The translations under genes and the position numbers were made by a program. 64,000 nucleotides of DNA from Streptomyces sp. SKN60. Lineage in GTDB: Bacteria; Actinomycetota; Actinomycetes; Streptomycetales; Streptomycetaceae. Shown here one piece after another: positions 57,096 through 64,000 of the stretch (positions are counted from its first letter, which is position 1; every line of letters starts with the position of its first letter). The stretch lies in the NCBI RefSeq assembly GCF_026236535.1, contig NZ_JAHTMW010000003.1, positions 343,301 to 407,300 on the forward strand, read 5' to 3'. Under the pieces are notes generated by a model. It worked only from the letters and a program-made list of their open reading frames with translations. It did no database searches and was not told the origin of the DNA.

Positions 57096-58326
57096 GGGCG
57101 AGTTCGTCGAGGGCGGCTCCGAAGGCGCTCAACGCGCGGTCCACGTGGGGCAGTTCCTCGGGGCGGGCGGCGGTGAGGGTCTCCGTCCGCTCCGCCTCGG
57201 TGGCGCCGAGGAAGGCTGCGGTGTCGAACCGGGCGCGCAGCGCGCCGAGTTCGTCGCCGAAGCGGTGACCGCCGGGGACGGGGGTGCCGAGCCGGGCGGT
57301 GAGGTGGTTCTCGAGTTCGAGGGAGTCGGTGACCCCGCGGGCGGCGAGCCCGGCGCGCAGCGGGCCGAGGTCCGCGTAGAGGTGGCGGCCGGCCTGCGGG
57401 GGCCGGGCGAGGGCTCCGGCGGCGAGCACGGCCCGGTGGGCGGCTGCCGCGACCCGGCCGTGCGCCTGGGCGGTGAGCCGGGCCCGTACGGTGACGTCCT
57501 CGGGTTCGTCGAGGGCGTGCGCGGCGGCGGGGGCGAACGGGCCGGGGACCAGGGCGCCGAGGGCGGTGAGGATGTCGAGGGTGCGGGCCCTGTGGTCGCC
57601 GTATCGGTCGGTGCGCGAGGCGGCGGTGGGCGGGAAGCGGGCGACCGCGCACGGCCAGGCGGCGGGGGCGAGGGCGCCGGCGAGGTCGGTGAGCACCGTG
57701 ACGTCGTCGGGGCACATCTCGGCGGGGCTGAGCAGCACGGTGTCCTGCGGGCGGTGCAGGGTGTCGCGCCAGGTCTCGTCGCTGATGATGTGCAGCCCCT
57801 CGGCGACGGCGGCCTCGCAGGCCTCGCGGAGGATCTCGGGCGGGGCGACGGTGGCGGTGGGGTCGTCGGCGACGGAGAGCAGCAGCAGCCGCGGGTGGCC
57901 GCCCTCGGCGCGGACCCGGCGGACGGTCTCCAGGAGGGCGTACGGGTCGGGGACGCCGCCGCACTCGGCGGGGGTGGGCACGTGGTAGGCGGGGCGGCCG
58001 AGGAGCCGGGCCTGCGGGGTCCACCAGGCGGGGCAGGGGCGGGGCAGCAGCAGGTCGCCGCCGTGCGCGGCGATCAGGGCGAGCAGCAGGGGCTGGGCAC
58101 CGGGGGCGGCGACCACGTCCTCGGCGTGGGTGCGCAGTCCGCGGCGCCACCAGTAGCCGGCGGCGGCCTCGCGGAGCACGGGTCCGCCGCCGGGCGGTTC
58201 GGGTCCGGTGCGGTCGGCGGCGGCGGCGAGCAGGGCGGCGAGGCCGGGCAGCACCGGGAGGCCGGGCTCCGGTGCGGGCGGCCCGTAACGCACGGGTCCG
58301 CGGCTTTCCGGGGCCGTCTGCCGCAT
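57091..58326 (-). CDS. Lysine-free aminotransferase-fold (PLP fold type I) protein
   Basis: A 411-residue protein with the layout of class I/II aminotransferases: GAQPLLLALIAAHGGDLLLPRPCPAWW, then SVADDPTATV at the usual N-P-x-N-P-T-G site, ISDETWRD (the Asp that holds the PLP nitrogen, Asp183) and LTDLAGALAPAAWPCAVARF at the usual lysine site. That site lacks Lys, and the whole protein has no lysine at all, so no internal aldimine can form. It may be a regulator-type or ligand-binding relic. ATG 58326 has an AGGAGG Shine-Dalgarno. The gene lies 159 bp after the molybdoenzyme gene, on the same strand. Confidence 0.85.
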   Translation of the reverse strand: MRQTAPESRGPVRYGPPAPEPGLPVLPGLAALLAAAADRTGPEPPGGGPVLREAAAGYWWRRGLRTHAEDVVAAPGAQPLLLALIAAHGGDLLLPRPCPAWWTPQARLLGRPAYHVPTPAECGGVPDPYALLETVRRVRAEGGHPRLLLLSVADDPTATVAPPEILREACEAAVAEGLHIISDETWRDTLHRPQDTVLLSPAEMCPDDVTVLTDLAGALAPAAWPCAVARFPPTAASRTDRYGDHRARTLDILTALGALVPGPFAPAAAHALDEPEDVTVRARLTAQAHGRVAAAAHRAVLAAGALARPPQAGRHLYADLGPLRAGLAARGVTDSLELENHLTARLGTPVPGGHRFGDELGALRARFDTAAFLGATEAERTETLTAARPEELPHVDRALSAFGAALDELAH

Positions 58327-58485
58327 CACCCGCACCTCCTCCTGCCCACGGCTGCACCGGGGCGCCCGCGAGCGGCGCCCCAGTGACCTTTATACGGAGG
58401 TTTGCCGGGTTCCGCCGCTCGCGCGGCACGCACACGGCGGCCGCGCCGGCCACGCCCGTGCTCGGGCCGGTGCTCGGGCCGGTGG

Positions 58486-59688
58486 TCACTCCACGGTGAC
58501 GGGGTGCCGGACGACGGCGTTGAAGAGGTAGCCCTGGGTGTTGTGGACGGCCCGCTCGGGCTGGACGTTCCCGGCGGTGTCGGTGACCCGGGAGAGCAGG
58601 GTCGCGGGCCCGGCTGCGGCGGGCCGCCAGGAGGTGGTCCAGCGCACCCAGCCGCCGGAGCGCGGCCGGTCGAGGAGCCGGGCCGGGTGCCAGGTGGCGC
58701 CGCCGTCGGCGGACACCTCCACGGCACGCACCGGCGCGAGCGCGGACCAGGCGCGGCCGGTGAGGTGGTGGGGGCGGCCCGCGGCGAGAGGGGCGCCGAA
58801 GGGGAGTTCGTAGGCGCTCTTGAGGGTCTGCGGGCCGAGAGGGGCGCTGCCGCCGGCCGGGTACGCCTCGCCGAAGAACCGGTAGTAGTCGGTGGACCAG
58901 GGCGAGGAGAGCGGGCCGCGGGAGACCTCGATGTCGCCGAGCCATTTGACGGAGGCGATGCCGACCCAGTTCGGCACGACGAGCCGGACCGGGTGCCCGT
59001 GGTCGTACGGCAGCGGCTCGCCGTTCATCTCGTACGCGAGGATCACGTCGTCCAGCGCCTTGGCGACGGGCAGCGGGCGGCGCACGTGCCCGAGGTCGGC
59101 GCCACCGGCGACGTACGGGTCGTCGAGCCCGCGCGGTTGTACGGCGACGGCGTCGGCGGCGATGCCGGCGAGGCGCAGCACGTCGGAGAGCCGGGCGCCG
59201 CGCCAGTGGGCGGCGCCGACCGCGCCGAGGGTCCAGGGCGTGCCGCTGACGGACTCGCCCTGCTGGGTGGCGTAGAGGCTGCGGCCGTTCCCGGCGCATT
59301 CGATCAGGGCCGTCCGGGTGACGGCCGGCAGGTCGCGCAGCTGCCCGTAACCGATCCGCACGGACGGGCGGCGTCCGTGCAGTCCGTCGCCCCAGACGGT
59401 GAGGTGCCAGCCGGCGGCGTCGAGGACGGGTGTGGAGGTGTGGTTGCGGACGAAGAAGCGGTCGGTGGGCGTGACCCGGCCGGTGTCGCGGAAGGTCTCG
59501 AAGCGGGACTCGGCGTTGGTGCCGCGGACGGTGAAGTACGCGGGCGGGAGCGGCTTGACGATGCCGGGGGCCGGGTCGGGGGCGGAGGGCCCCGGGGTGG
59601 GGCCGGCCGCGCCGGCCGGGGAAGCACCGAGGGCGGAGAGGACGGGGGCGGCGGCGAGCGCCTTCAGGAGGGTGCGGCGGGCGGGCAC
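58486..59688 (-). CDS. Tat-exported molybdopterin oxidoreductase (sulfite oxidase family)
   Basis: A 400-residue protein. The N-terminus has a twin-arginine signal (PARRTLLKALAAAP) and an Ala-x-Ala site near AGAA. The cofactor-binding Cys131 lies in TALIECAGNGRSLY; LVVPNWVGIASVKWLGDIEVS and the C-terminal Mo-co dimerisation domain (VRAVEVSADGGATWHPARL) follow. It oxidises sulfite or a similar small substrate outside the membrane; no heme domain is present. GTG at 59688 has a GAGGAGAA Shine-Dalgarno. A lysine-free aminotransferase-fold gene follows it. Confidence 0.92.
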   Translation of the reverse strand: MPARRTLLKALAAAPVLSALGASPAGAAGPTPGPSAPDPAPGIVKPLPPAYFTVRGTNAESRFETFRDTGRVTPTDRFFVRNHTSTPVLDAAGWHLTVWGDGLHGRRPSVRIGYGQLRDLPAVTRTALIECAGNGRSLYATQQGESVSGTPWTLGAVGAAHWRGARLSDVLRLAGIAADAVAVQPRGLDDPYVAGGADLGHVRRPLPVAKALDDVILAYEMNGEPLPYDHGHPVRLVVPNWVGIASVKWLGDIEVSRGPLSSPWSTDYYRFFGEAYPAGGSAPLGPQTLKSAYELPFGAPLAAGRPHHLTGRAWSALAPVRAVEVSADGGATWHPARLLDRPRSGGWVRWTTSWRPAAAGPATLLSRVTDTAGNVQPERAVHNTQGYLFNAVVRHPVTVE

Positions 59689-59937
59689 GGTGGTTCTCCT
59701 CGGCGCGTCGGGGACGGGACGGACGGCGGACGGGCACACCTTGGCACGGGACGGGGCCGGCGCGGGGTGCCCGCGGCGGTTCCTTCACGCGCCTGCAATA
59801 TCGGGCCTGTGGGCGTGTGGGCGTGTGGGTGCGGGCCTGCGGGCCTCCGTATCCGCAGGACTGCGAGGACGGGCCTCTCCTACCAGGATCCGCCCGGCGA
59901 GCGCCGTGCGCGGGGCCGGTCCCGCGACACTGGGCGG

Positions 59938-60471
59938 ATGAACGCCTTCGACCCGGCACACTTCGCCGCCGTCCCGCTGCGCGGCCCCCGTCTGGACCTG
60001 GAGCCGCTGCGGCTCGACCACGCCGCAGAGACGGCCCCGGCCCTGGCCGATCCGGCCCTGCACGTCTTCATCGGCGGCGCCCCGCTGACCGGGCCGGAGC
60101 TGACCGCCCGCTACGCGCGGCTGCTCGCGGGTCCGCCGGACCCGGCGACGACGGTGTGGTGCAACTGGGTGCTGCGGCTGCGCGAGACCGGGGCGGCGAT
60201 CGGCACCGTGCAGGCCACGGTGGCGGCCGGGGGTGCCGAGCTCGCCTGGGTGCTCGGCACCCCCTGGCAGGGCCGCGGGCTGGCCCGGGAGGCGGCGGTG
60301 GTCCTGGCGGACTGGCTGCGGGAGCGCGGCGCTCCGGCCCTTGTGGCGCATGTGCATCCGGAGCACCGCGCGTCGGCGGCGGTGGCCGCGGCGGCGGGTC
60401 TGGCGCCGACGGAGGTGTTCGAGGACGGGGAGCGGCGCTGGGAATGGCGGACTCTCAGGGCTCCCAACTGA
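59938..60471 (+). CDS. GNAT family N-acetyltransferase
   Basis: A 177-residue acetyltransferase. Blocks are LRGPRLDLEPLRLDHAAE, TTVWCNWVLRLRETGAAIGTVQATV, LAWVLGTPWQGRGLAREAAVVLADWL (acetyl-CoA loop Q-G-R-G-L-A) and HPEHRASAAVAAAAGLAPTEVFEDGERRWEW. It belongs to the RimJ/RimL-like group with a His-x-x-x-x-x-S motif. The substrate is unknown. ATG at 59938 follows a GACACT box by 6 nt. It is divergent from the molybdoenzyme gene. Confidence 0.9.
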   Translation: MNAFDPAHFAAVPLRGPRLDLEPLRLDHAAETAPALADPALHVFIGGAPLTGPELTARYARLLAGPPDPATTVWCNWVLRLRETGAAIGTVQATVAAGGAELAWVLGTPWQGRGLAREAAVVLADWLRERGAPALVAHVHPEHRASAAVAAAAGLAPTEVFEDGERRWEWRTLRAPN

Positions 60472-60595
60472 CCTCCGCCGGCCACCCGTTCGGACCGACT
60501 GTCCACATCATGAGAATGGGGTCTCGGGATACGAACACTCGGCGTACGGTGAGCTCACAGCAGCACAGCAACCGCTCATCCGAAGGAGTCCGGTC

Positions 60596-61420
60596 ATGTC
60601 GTCGTCCACCCCTGCGCACGAGACCGCCACGTACACCCACGGACACCACGAGTCCGTGCTGCGGTCGCACAGTTGGCGCACCGTCGAGAACTCCGCCGCC
60701 TATCTGATCCCCGAACTGGCCGCCGGTCTGGACGTCCTGGACGTCGGGTGCGGGCCCGGCACCATCAGCGCCGACCTGGCGCAGCGGGTGGCGCCGGGGC
60801 GGGTGACCGCGGTGGACGCGGCCGAGGACGTGCTGGACAAGGCGCGGGCCGTGGCGGCCGAACGGGGTCTGGCCAACGTGGAGTTCGCGGTCGCCGACGT
60901 CCACGCCCTGGACTTCCCGGACGACTCCTTCGACATCGTGCACGCCCACCAGGTGCTGCAGCACGTCGGCGACCCGGTGCAGGCGCTGCGCGAGATGCGG
61001 CGGGTGTGCCGGCCGGGCGGAGTGGTGGCGGCCCGGGACAGCGACTACGGCGCCTTCACCTGGTTCCCGCGCACGCCCGGCCTGGACACCTGGCAGGAGC
61101 TGTACCAGCGGGTGGCCCGGGCGAACGGCGGCGAACCCGACGCCGGCCGGCGGCTGCTGTCCTGGGCCCACGCGGCCGGGTTCACCGACGTCACCGCCTC
61201 CGCCGGGGTGTGGTGCTTCGCCTCCCCGGAGGAGCGCGCCTGGTGGAGCGGTCTGTGGGCGGACCGCACCACCGAGTCGGTGTACGCGCGCCTGGCGGTG
61301 GACGGCGGCCACGCGACGCCCGAGGAGCTGACCGCCGTCGCCGAGGCCTGGCGGGCCTGGGGGAAGGACGACGACGCGTGGTTCCTGGTGCCGCACGGCC
61401 AGATCCTGTGCCGGCCGTGA
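60596..61420 (+). CDS. Class I SAM-dependent methyltransferase (UbiE-like)
   Basis: A 274-residue methyltransferase. It has TYTHGHHESVLRSHSWRTVENSAAYL, motif I LDVLDVGCGPGTISADLA, VTAVDAAEDVLDKARAVAAERGL, FDIVHAHQVLQHVGDPVQALREMRRVCRPGGVVAARD, and a Trp-rich end. This is a common Streptomyces family; its substrate is unknown. ATG at 60596 has an AAGGAG Shine-Dalgarno a short distance upstream. It is convergent with the DUF5107 gene. Confidence 0.92.
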   Translation: MSSSTPAHETATYTHGHHESVLRSHSWRTVENSAAYLIPELAAGLDVLDVGCGPGTISADLAQRVAPGRVTAVDAAEDVLDKARAVAAERGLANVEFAVADVHALDFPDDSFDIVHAHQVLQHVGDPVQALREMRRVCRPGGVVAARDSDYGAFTWFPRTPGLDTWQELYQRVARANGGEPDAGRRLLSWAHAAGFTDVTASAGVWCFASPEERAWWSGLWADRTTESVYARLAVDGGHATPEELTAVAEAWRAWGKDDDAWFLVPHGQILCRP

Positions 61421-61457
61421 GCCACCGCCCGGCACACTGACGGCCTGTGACGTTCCG

Positions 61458-63431
61458 TCAGCTGGGGCGCATGCGGAACTCATAGGCGTCCGGCAGGGGT
61501 TCGTCGGTGAGCCGGGACCACAGCTCGCCCAGCTCCTCGGCGCCCTCCTTCAGGTCGGCGACCTCGAAGCCCGCCTCGAAGACCGCGCGGGCCGCGTCCG
61601 GGCGGCCCTCCGCGAGCAGCAGCCGGGCCTCCAGACAGCGGAACGCGCCGCGGGCGCGCACCTCGTCGGGGAGCCGGGAGAGCACGGCGCGGGCCTGGGC
61701 GGGCCGGTTCGCGCCGAGCAGGACGGTGACCGTCTCGCGCCCGAGGGCGGCGGTGACCAGCGGGTCGCCGCCGTACTGCGCCTCGAAGGCCTCGGCGTAC
61801 CGGTCCGCGGCCCGTTCCCGGTGCCCGTCCTCCCGGTCGGCCACGGCCAGGCAGTAGAGCAGGGGCCAGCGCTCGGCGGCGTTCTTCAGGCCGCGCTCCC
61901 AGCTCCGTACCGCCTGGGCGAGATCCCCGGCCGCCCACTGGGCGACGCCGAGGTGGTATTCGGTGACCGGCTCGGCGGGGGCGGTCTCCAGCATGTCCCG
62001 CCAGGCGTCGGAGACCGGCGTCGGCCAGGGCGCGGCACCCGGCTCCGGCGCGGCACCCGGATCGGGCACGGGCAGGGCGCCGGTGCGCAACAGCTCGACC
62101 CACGGCCGCTGTTCGTCCCCCAGCAGCGCCGGGTCGAACGGCGTGCCGGGCAGCACATGACCCCCGCGCAGCACTTCGAGCGCTCCCCAGCCCGAGCCCC
62201 GCGCGAGCAGCGGGCCCGGCTCGGTGTCGGCGGCGGCCGTCAGCCACCGCTCGTACGCCGTGTCGACCTCGGCGCGCGGCAGCGCCTCGGCGAGCGCGGA
62301 CTCGACGCCCGCGCGGGCCGCCGCCCAGTCCGCGCCGTGCACGGTCGCCGGATCGGCGCCCAGCGGCCCGTACACCTCCAGCCAGGAGACCTCCTCCCCC
62401 GCCTCCAGGACCGGGTGCTCCAGCTGGGTACGGGCGAGGCCGGCCTGGATCTCGGCGTAGCCGGGGGTGCCGGGCTCGGTCAGCCACTCCTGCCAGCGGC
62501 GCCCGCCGCGCCCGGTGCCCCACACGAAGAGCTTGCGGCCGAGCAGCCCGTCCGTGGAGGTCTGCACCAGGCCCTCGCCGTGCGCGTCGAGCGCGGCGAT
62601 CCAGCGCCGCTGCCCGTCCGGCAGCGCGTAGAACCAGTCGCCGGCGTGGGTGCTCTCCAGCGGGTACGTGCGGTCCGCGCCGTCCTCGTCGCACGGCACC
62701 GGGACCCGGCGCAGGGCGCGTTCGTATCCGAAGTGCCAGGCGGTGTCGGCGGGGGCGAGGATCCGGCGGTCCTCGGGGACGGCCGTGTTCGACCACCAGT
62801 AGCAGGGCACGGCCCGCTCGTGCGGGTTGCGGATCCGGATGCCGACGTGCAGGTACGGGGAGTCCGCGGGCAGCCACAGGTCGACCTGGAACGGCAGGTC
62901 GCGCAGCCGCTCCCATTCCCACAGGCGCAGCATCTCGCCGCCGTCGGGCGCCGGGACGACCGCGGCGTGCAGCGGGGCGCAGGACAGGGTGGTGTGGCCG
63001 CGGGCGCCGATGTTCCACTCGATGCCGCCGGAGAACCAGGCGCCGTTGAGGGCGAAGGCGGCGGGCTGCAACACGGGGTTGCGGTAGAGGAGTTCGCGGT
63101 CGGCGCGGCCGGTCGGCTTGTGCAGGAGCGAGTGGATCCGGCCGCCGAGTCCGGGGAGCACGGTCACCTTGAGGTGGTCGTTCTCGATCTCGACCGTGTC
63201 GAGGGCGGTCGGGGTGCGCTCGCGCCCGTATCCGTCGCGCACCTGGGTGGGGAGCAGGGTGCGCAGCGGGGCGTGCCCGAGCTGGCGGCGCATGTCTCGG
63301 GGCAGCCCGGCGCGGTCCCGCTCGTCGACCGAGGGAGCGGCCGCGCCGAGGCGGTGGAGCGCGGGCAGCGGGTTGTCCGGGCCCAACGGCGCCGCGGGCA
63401 GGGTGAGTACGGCACGTCGTACGGTCGTCAT
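61458..63431 (-). CDS. DUF5107 protein with TPR-like C-terminus
   Basis: A 657-residue cytosolic protein. Residues about 60-370 form the DUF5107 beta-sandwich domain (VEIENDHLKVTVLPGLGGRIHSLLHKPTGRELLYRNPVLQP-type text, FSGGIEWNIGARGHT). This fold is like galactose mutarotase/glycosyl hydrolase accessory domains. The C-terminal part has TPR-like helices (EYHLGVAQWAAGDLAQAVRSWERGL, AERWPLLYCLAVADREDG, AADRYAEAF). It may act on a sugar polymer or complex glycan. ATG at 63431 starts a natural N-terminus; the upstream part of the frame looks like shadow. It is divergent from the last gene. Confidence 0.85.
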   Translation of the reverse strand: MTTVRRAVLTLPAAPLGPDNPLPALHRLGAAAPSVDERDRAGLPRDMRRQLGHAPLRTLLPTQVRDGYGRERTPTALDTVEIENDHLKVTVLPGLGGRIHSLLHKPTGRADRELLYRNPVLQPAAFALNGAWFSGGIEWNIGARGHTTLSCAPLHAAVVPAPDGGEMLRLWEWERLRDLPFQVDLWLPADSPYLHVGIRIRNPHERAVPCYWWSNTAVPEDRRILAPADTAWHFGYERALRRVPVPCDEDGADRTYPLESTHAGDWFYALPDGQRRWIAALDAHGEGLVQTSTDGLLGRKLFVWGTGRGGRRWQEWLTEPGTPGYAEIQAGLARTQLEHPVLEAGEEVSWLEVYGPLGADPATVHGADWAAARAGVESALAEALPRAEVDTAYERWLTAAADTEPGPLLARGSGWGALEVLRGGHVLPGTPFDPALLGDEQRPWVELLRTGALPVPDPGAAPEPGAAPWPTPVSDAWRDMLETAPAEPVTEYHLGVAQWAAGDLAQAVRSWERGLKNAAERWPLLYCLAVADREDGHRERAADRYAEAFEAQYGGDPLVTAALGRETVTVLLGANRPAQARAVLSRLPDEVRARGAFRCLEARLLLAEGRPDAARAVFEAGFEVADLKEGAEELGELWSRLTDEPLPDAYEFRMRPS

Positions 63432-63567
63432 GCCGACCATGGAACACGCCGGAACCACCGCTGGCCAGAGGGTGTACAAGCGCCCGCGGCGGCTTGACCG
63501 GGAAATCCCGTTGCGCGGCGCGGGCGCCTCCGTAGGGTTGATCCGTTGTCGAGCAAGACGTGAGGGA

Positions 63568-63589
63568 ATGAGCGAGCAGTGAGCGAGCA
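63568..63589. repeat. 11-bp tandem duplication at a start codon
   Basis: atgagcgagca (63568-63578) is followed by gtgagcgagca (63579-63589). The first copy opens a four-codon reading frame (Met-Ser-Glu-Gln, then TGA); the second holds the GTG start used by the gene. Confidence 0.75.
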
Positions 63590-63911
63590 GCACACCTATC
63601 GGGTGATCGTCCGGGGTACGTTCGAGAACCTCTCAGAGGAGAGCCGCACCCGGCTCCTCGCGGAGGCCGACGACCACGGCCTCTCCGCGATGCAGTTCAC
63701 CGAGGACGGCTCGCTCGCCTACGACCGGACCCTGAAGCACTTCTCCTACCGCCTGGTCGTGCTCTCCGACGCGGCGGACGGCGACGAGATGGCGGGCGCG
63801 ATCGCGGAGGACCGCGTGGAGCGGGCGCTGGGGGCGCTGGGGCACGGCTTCGGGGGCCTGAAGTCCAAGGTCACCGACATGGACACGATGAAGATCAACT
63901 ACAAGCGCTAG
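63579..63911 (+). CDS. DUF6204-like small protein
   Basis: A 110-residue protein: HTYRVIVRGTFENLSEESRTRLLAEADDHGLSAMQFTEDGSLAYDRTLKHFSYRLVVLSDAADGDE, ending MDTMKINYKR. This matches the compact actinobacterial DUF6204-type group; the function is unknown. GTG at 63579 is the likely start. The upstream ATG at 63568 opens only a four-codon frame whose TGA overlaps the GTG. A GAGGG Shine-Dalgarno lies 12 nt before the GTG. It is divergent from the DUF5107 gene. Confidence 0.8.
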   Translation: MSEQHTYRVIVRGTFENLSEESRTRLLAEADDHGLSAMQFTEDGSLAYDRTLKHFSYRLVVLSDAADGDEMAGAIAEDRVERALGALGHGFGGLKSKVTDMDTMKINYKR

Positions 63912-63929
63912 GGCCTGTCCGGGAAGTAG

Positions 63930-63960
63930 CTCCCCCTGGCTTCGCCGGGAGGTACCCCCA
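63930..63960. repeat. Short palindromic element, copy 3, after the last gene
   Basis: It begins ctccccctggcttcg and ends gaggtaccccca; 26 of 31 bases equal copy 2. A small hairpin (ctgccc-gca-gggcag, 63963-63977) follows, so together they may end the last gene. The sequence type is common in Streptomyces intergenic DNA by recollection. Confidence 0.65.
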
Positions 63961-64000
63961 GTCTGCCCGCAGGGCAGGGCTCGCGGTGTCTGGTGCGTGC

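Noticed and set aside
57044..59959. 971-codon minus-strand frame
   Set aside because: It overlaps the aminotransferase-fold and molybdoenzyme genes in another frame and reads as Arg/Pro/Ala-rich shadow.
1..64000. CRISPR arrays, insertion sequences, integrases, prophage genes
   Set aside because: I saw no regular repeat-spacer pattern, no transposase or integrase motifs and no phage structural genes. The tRNA-Leu has no integrase next to it.

Overview
The window is chromosomal DNA of a high-GC actinomycete, almost certainly a Streptomyces. The markers are an SsgA-like sporulation protein, a WhiB regulator, an XRE/DUF5753 + DUF397 + HATPase module, an LtrA protein, a secreted M64 peptidase, a class F sortase, very strong G/C preference at third codon positions, and many GTG starts. 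I see about 67 protein genes and one tRNA (tRNA-Leu, anticodon GAG, minus strand). I see no rRNA, CRISPR array, transposase, prophage or large biosynthetic cluster. The first gene is cut by the left edge.

Layout. 1-6.8 kb: the end of a saccharopine-dehydrogenase-like reductase, a VOC protein, endonuclease V, a YciI-like protein, a secreted BNR/YCF48-like propeller, a 4Fe-4S + CDGSH-type protein, an SsgA-like regulator and an ABC-F ATPase with a long leader. 7-14.3 kb: acyl-ACP desaturase with an operator-like promoter, WhiB, IclR, a divergent NHEJ pair (LigD-type polymerase and ATP-dependent ligase), a small conserved-looking protein, and a DHA2-type MFS exporter with a winged-helix-like tail. 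14.4-24.3 kb: YchJ-like, GNAT, APH-like kinase, VOC and GH4 glycosidase, M64 peptidase, DUF574-type methyltransferase, the XRE/DUF397/anti-sigma-like ATPase module, another methyltransferase and the tRNA. 24.4-32.4 kb: secreted protein, sortase F with its likely surface protein, KASIII-like enzyme, FdhD, a 2Fe-2S ferredoxin overlapping a cysteine-less isochorismatase-fold protein, GNAT, and a bile-acid:sodium-symporter-family transporter divergent from a LysR regulator. 32.8-39.5 kb: an acyl-CoA ligase followed by a branched-chain-amino-acid-type ABC importer, in which both permeases and one ATPase are fused in a single 894-residue protein. 39.5-50 kb: aldo/keto reductase, His-rich methyltransferase, AraC/NmrA pair, WYL regulator with two partner genes, methyltransferase, pterin dehydratase, MmyB-like XRE, membrane proteins, LtrA and two small genes. 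50-64 kb: APC permease, membrane phosphodiesterase, a DedA protein between two metallo-beta-lactamase-fold hydrolases, a lysine-free aminotransferase-fold protein beside a Tat-exported molybdoenzyme, GNAT, methyltransferase, DUF5107/TPR protein and a DUF6204-type protein.

Regulation and repeats. Many genes look leaderless: a TAGNNT-like -10 box ends 6-7 nt before the start codon. Convergent pairs are usually separated by strong, often perfect, hairpins. Several promoters carry clear palindromes (desaturase, MFS, XRE module, LysR, ABC importer, WYL). Three copies of a short palindromic element of the CTCCCCC...ACCCC type occur, one inside a coding sequence.

Most of the window is ordinary Streptomyces accessory or housekeeping DNA. 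The parts most worth a second look are the lysine-free aminotransferase-like protein beside a molybdoenzyme, the MFS-winged-helix fusion under paired palindromes, the overlapping divergent leaderless promoter at 16.9 kb, the triple operator before the ABC importer, and several enzyme-fold proteins that lack their catalytic residue. All functional calls rest on reading the translations; no database search was run.
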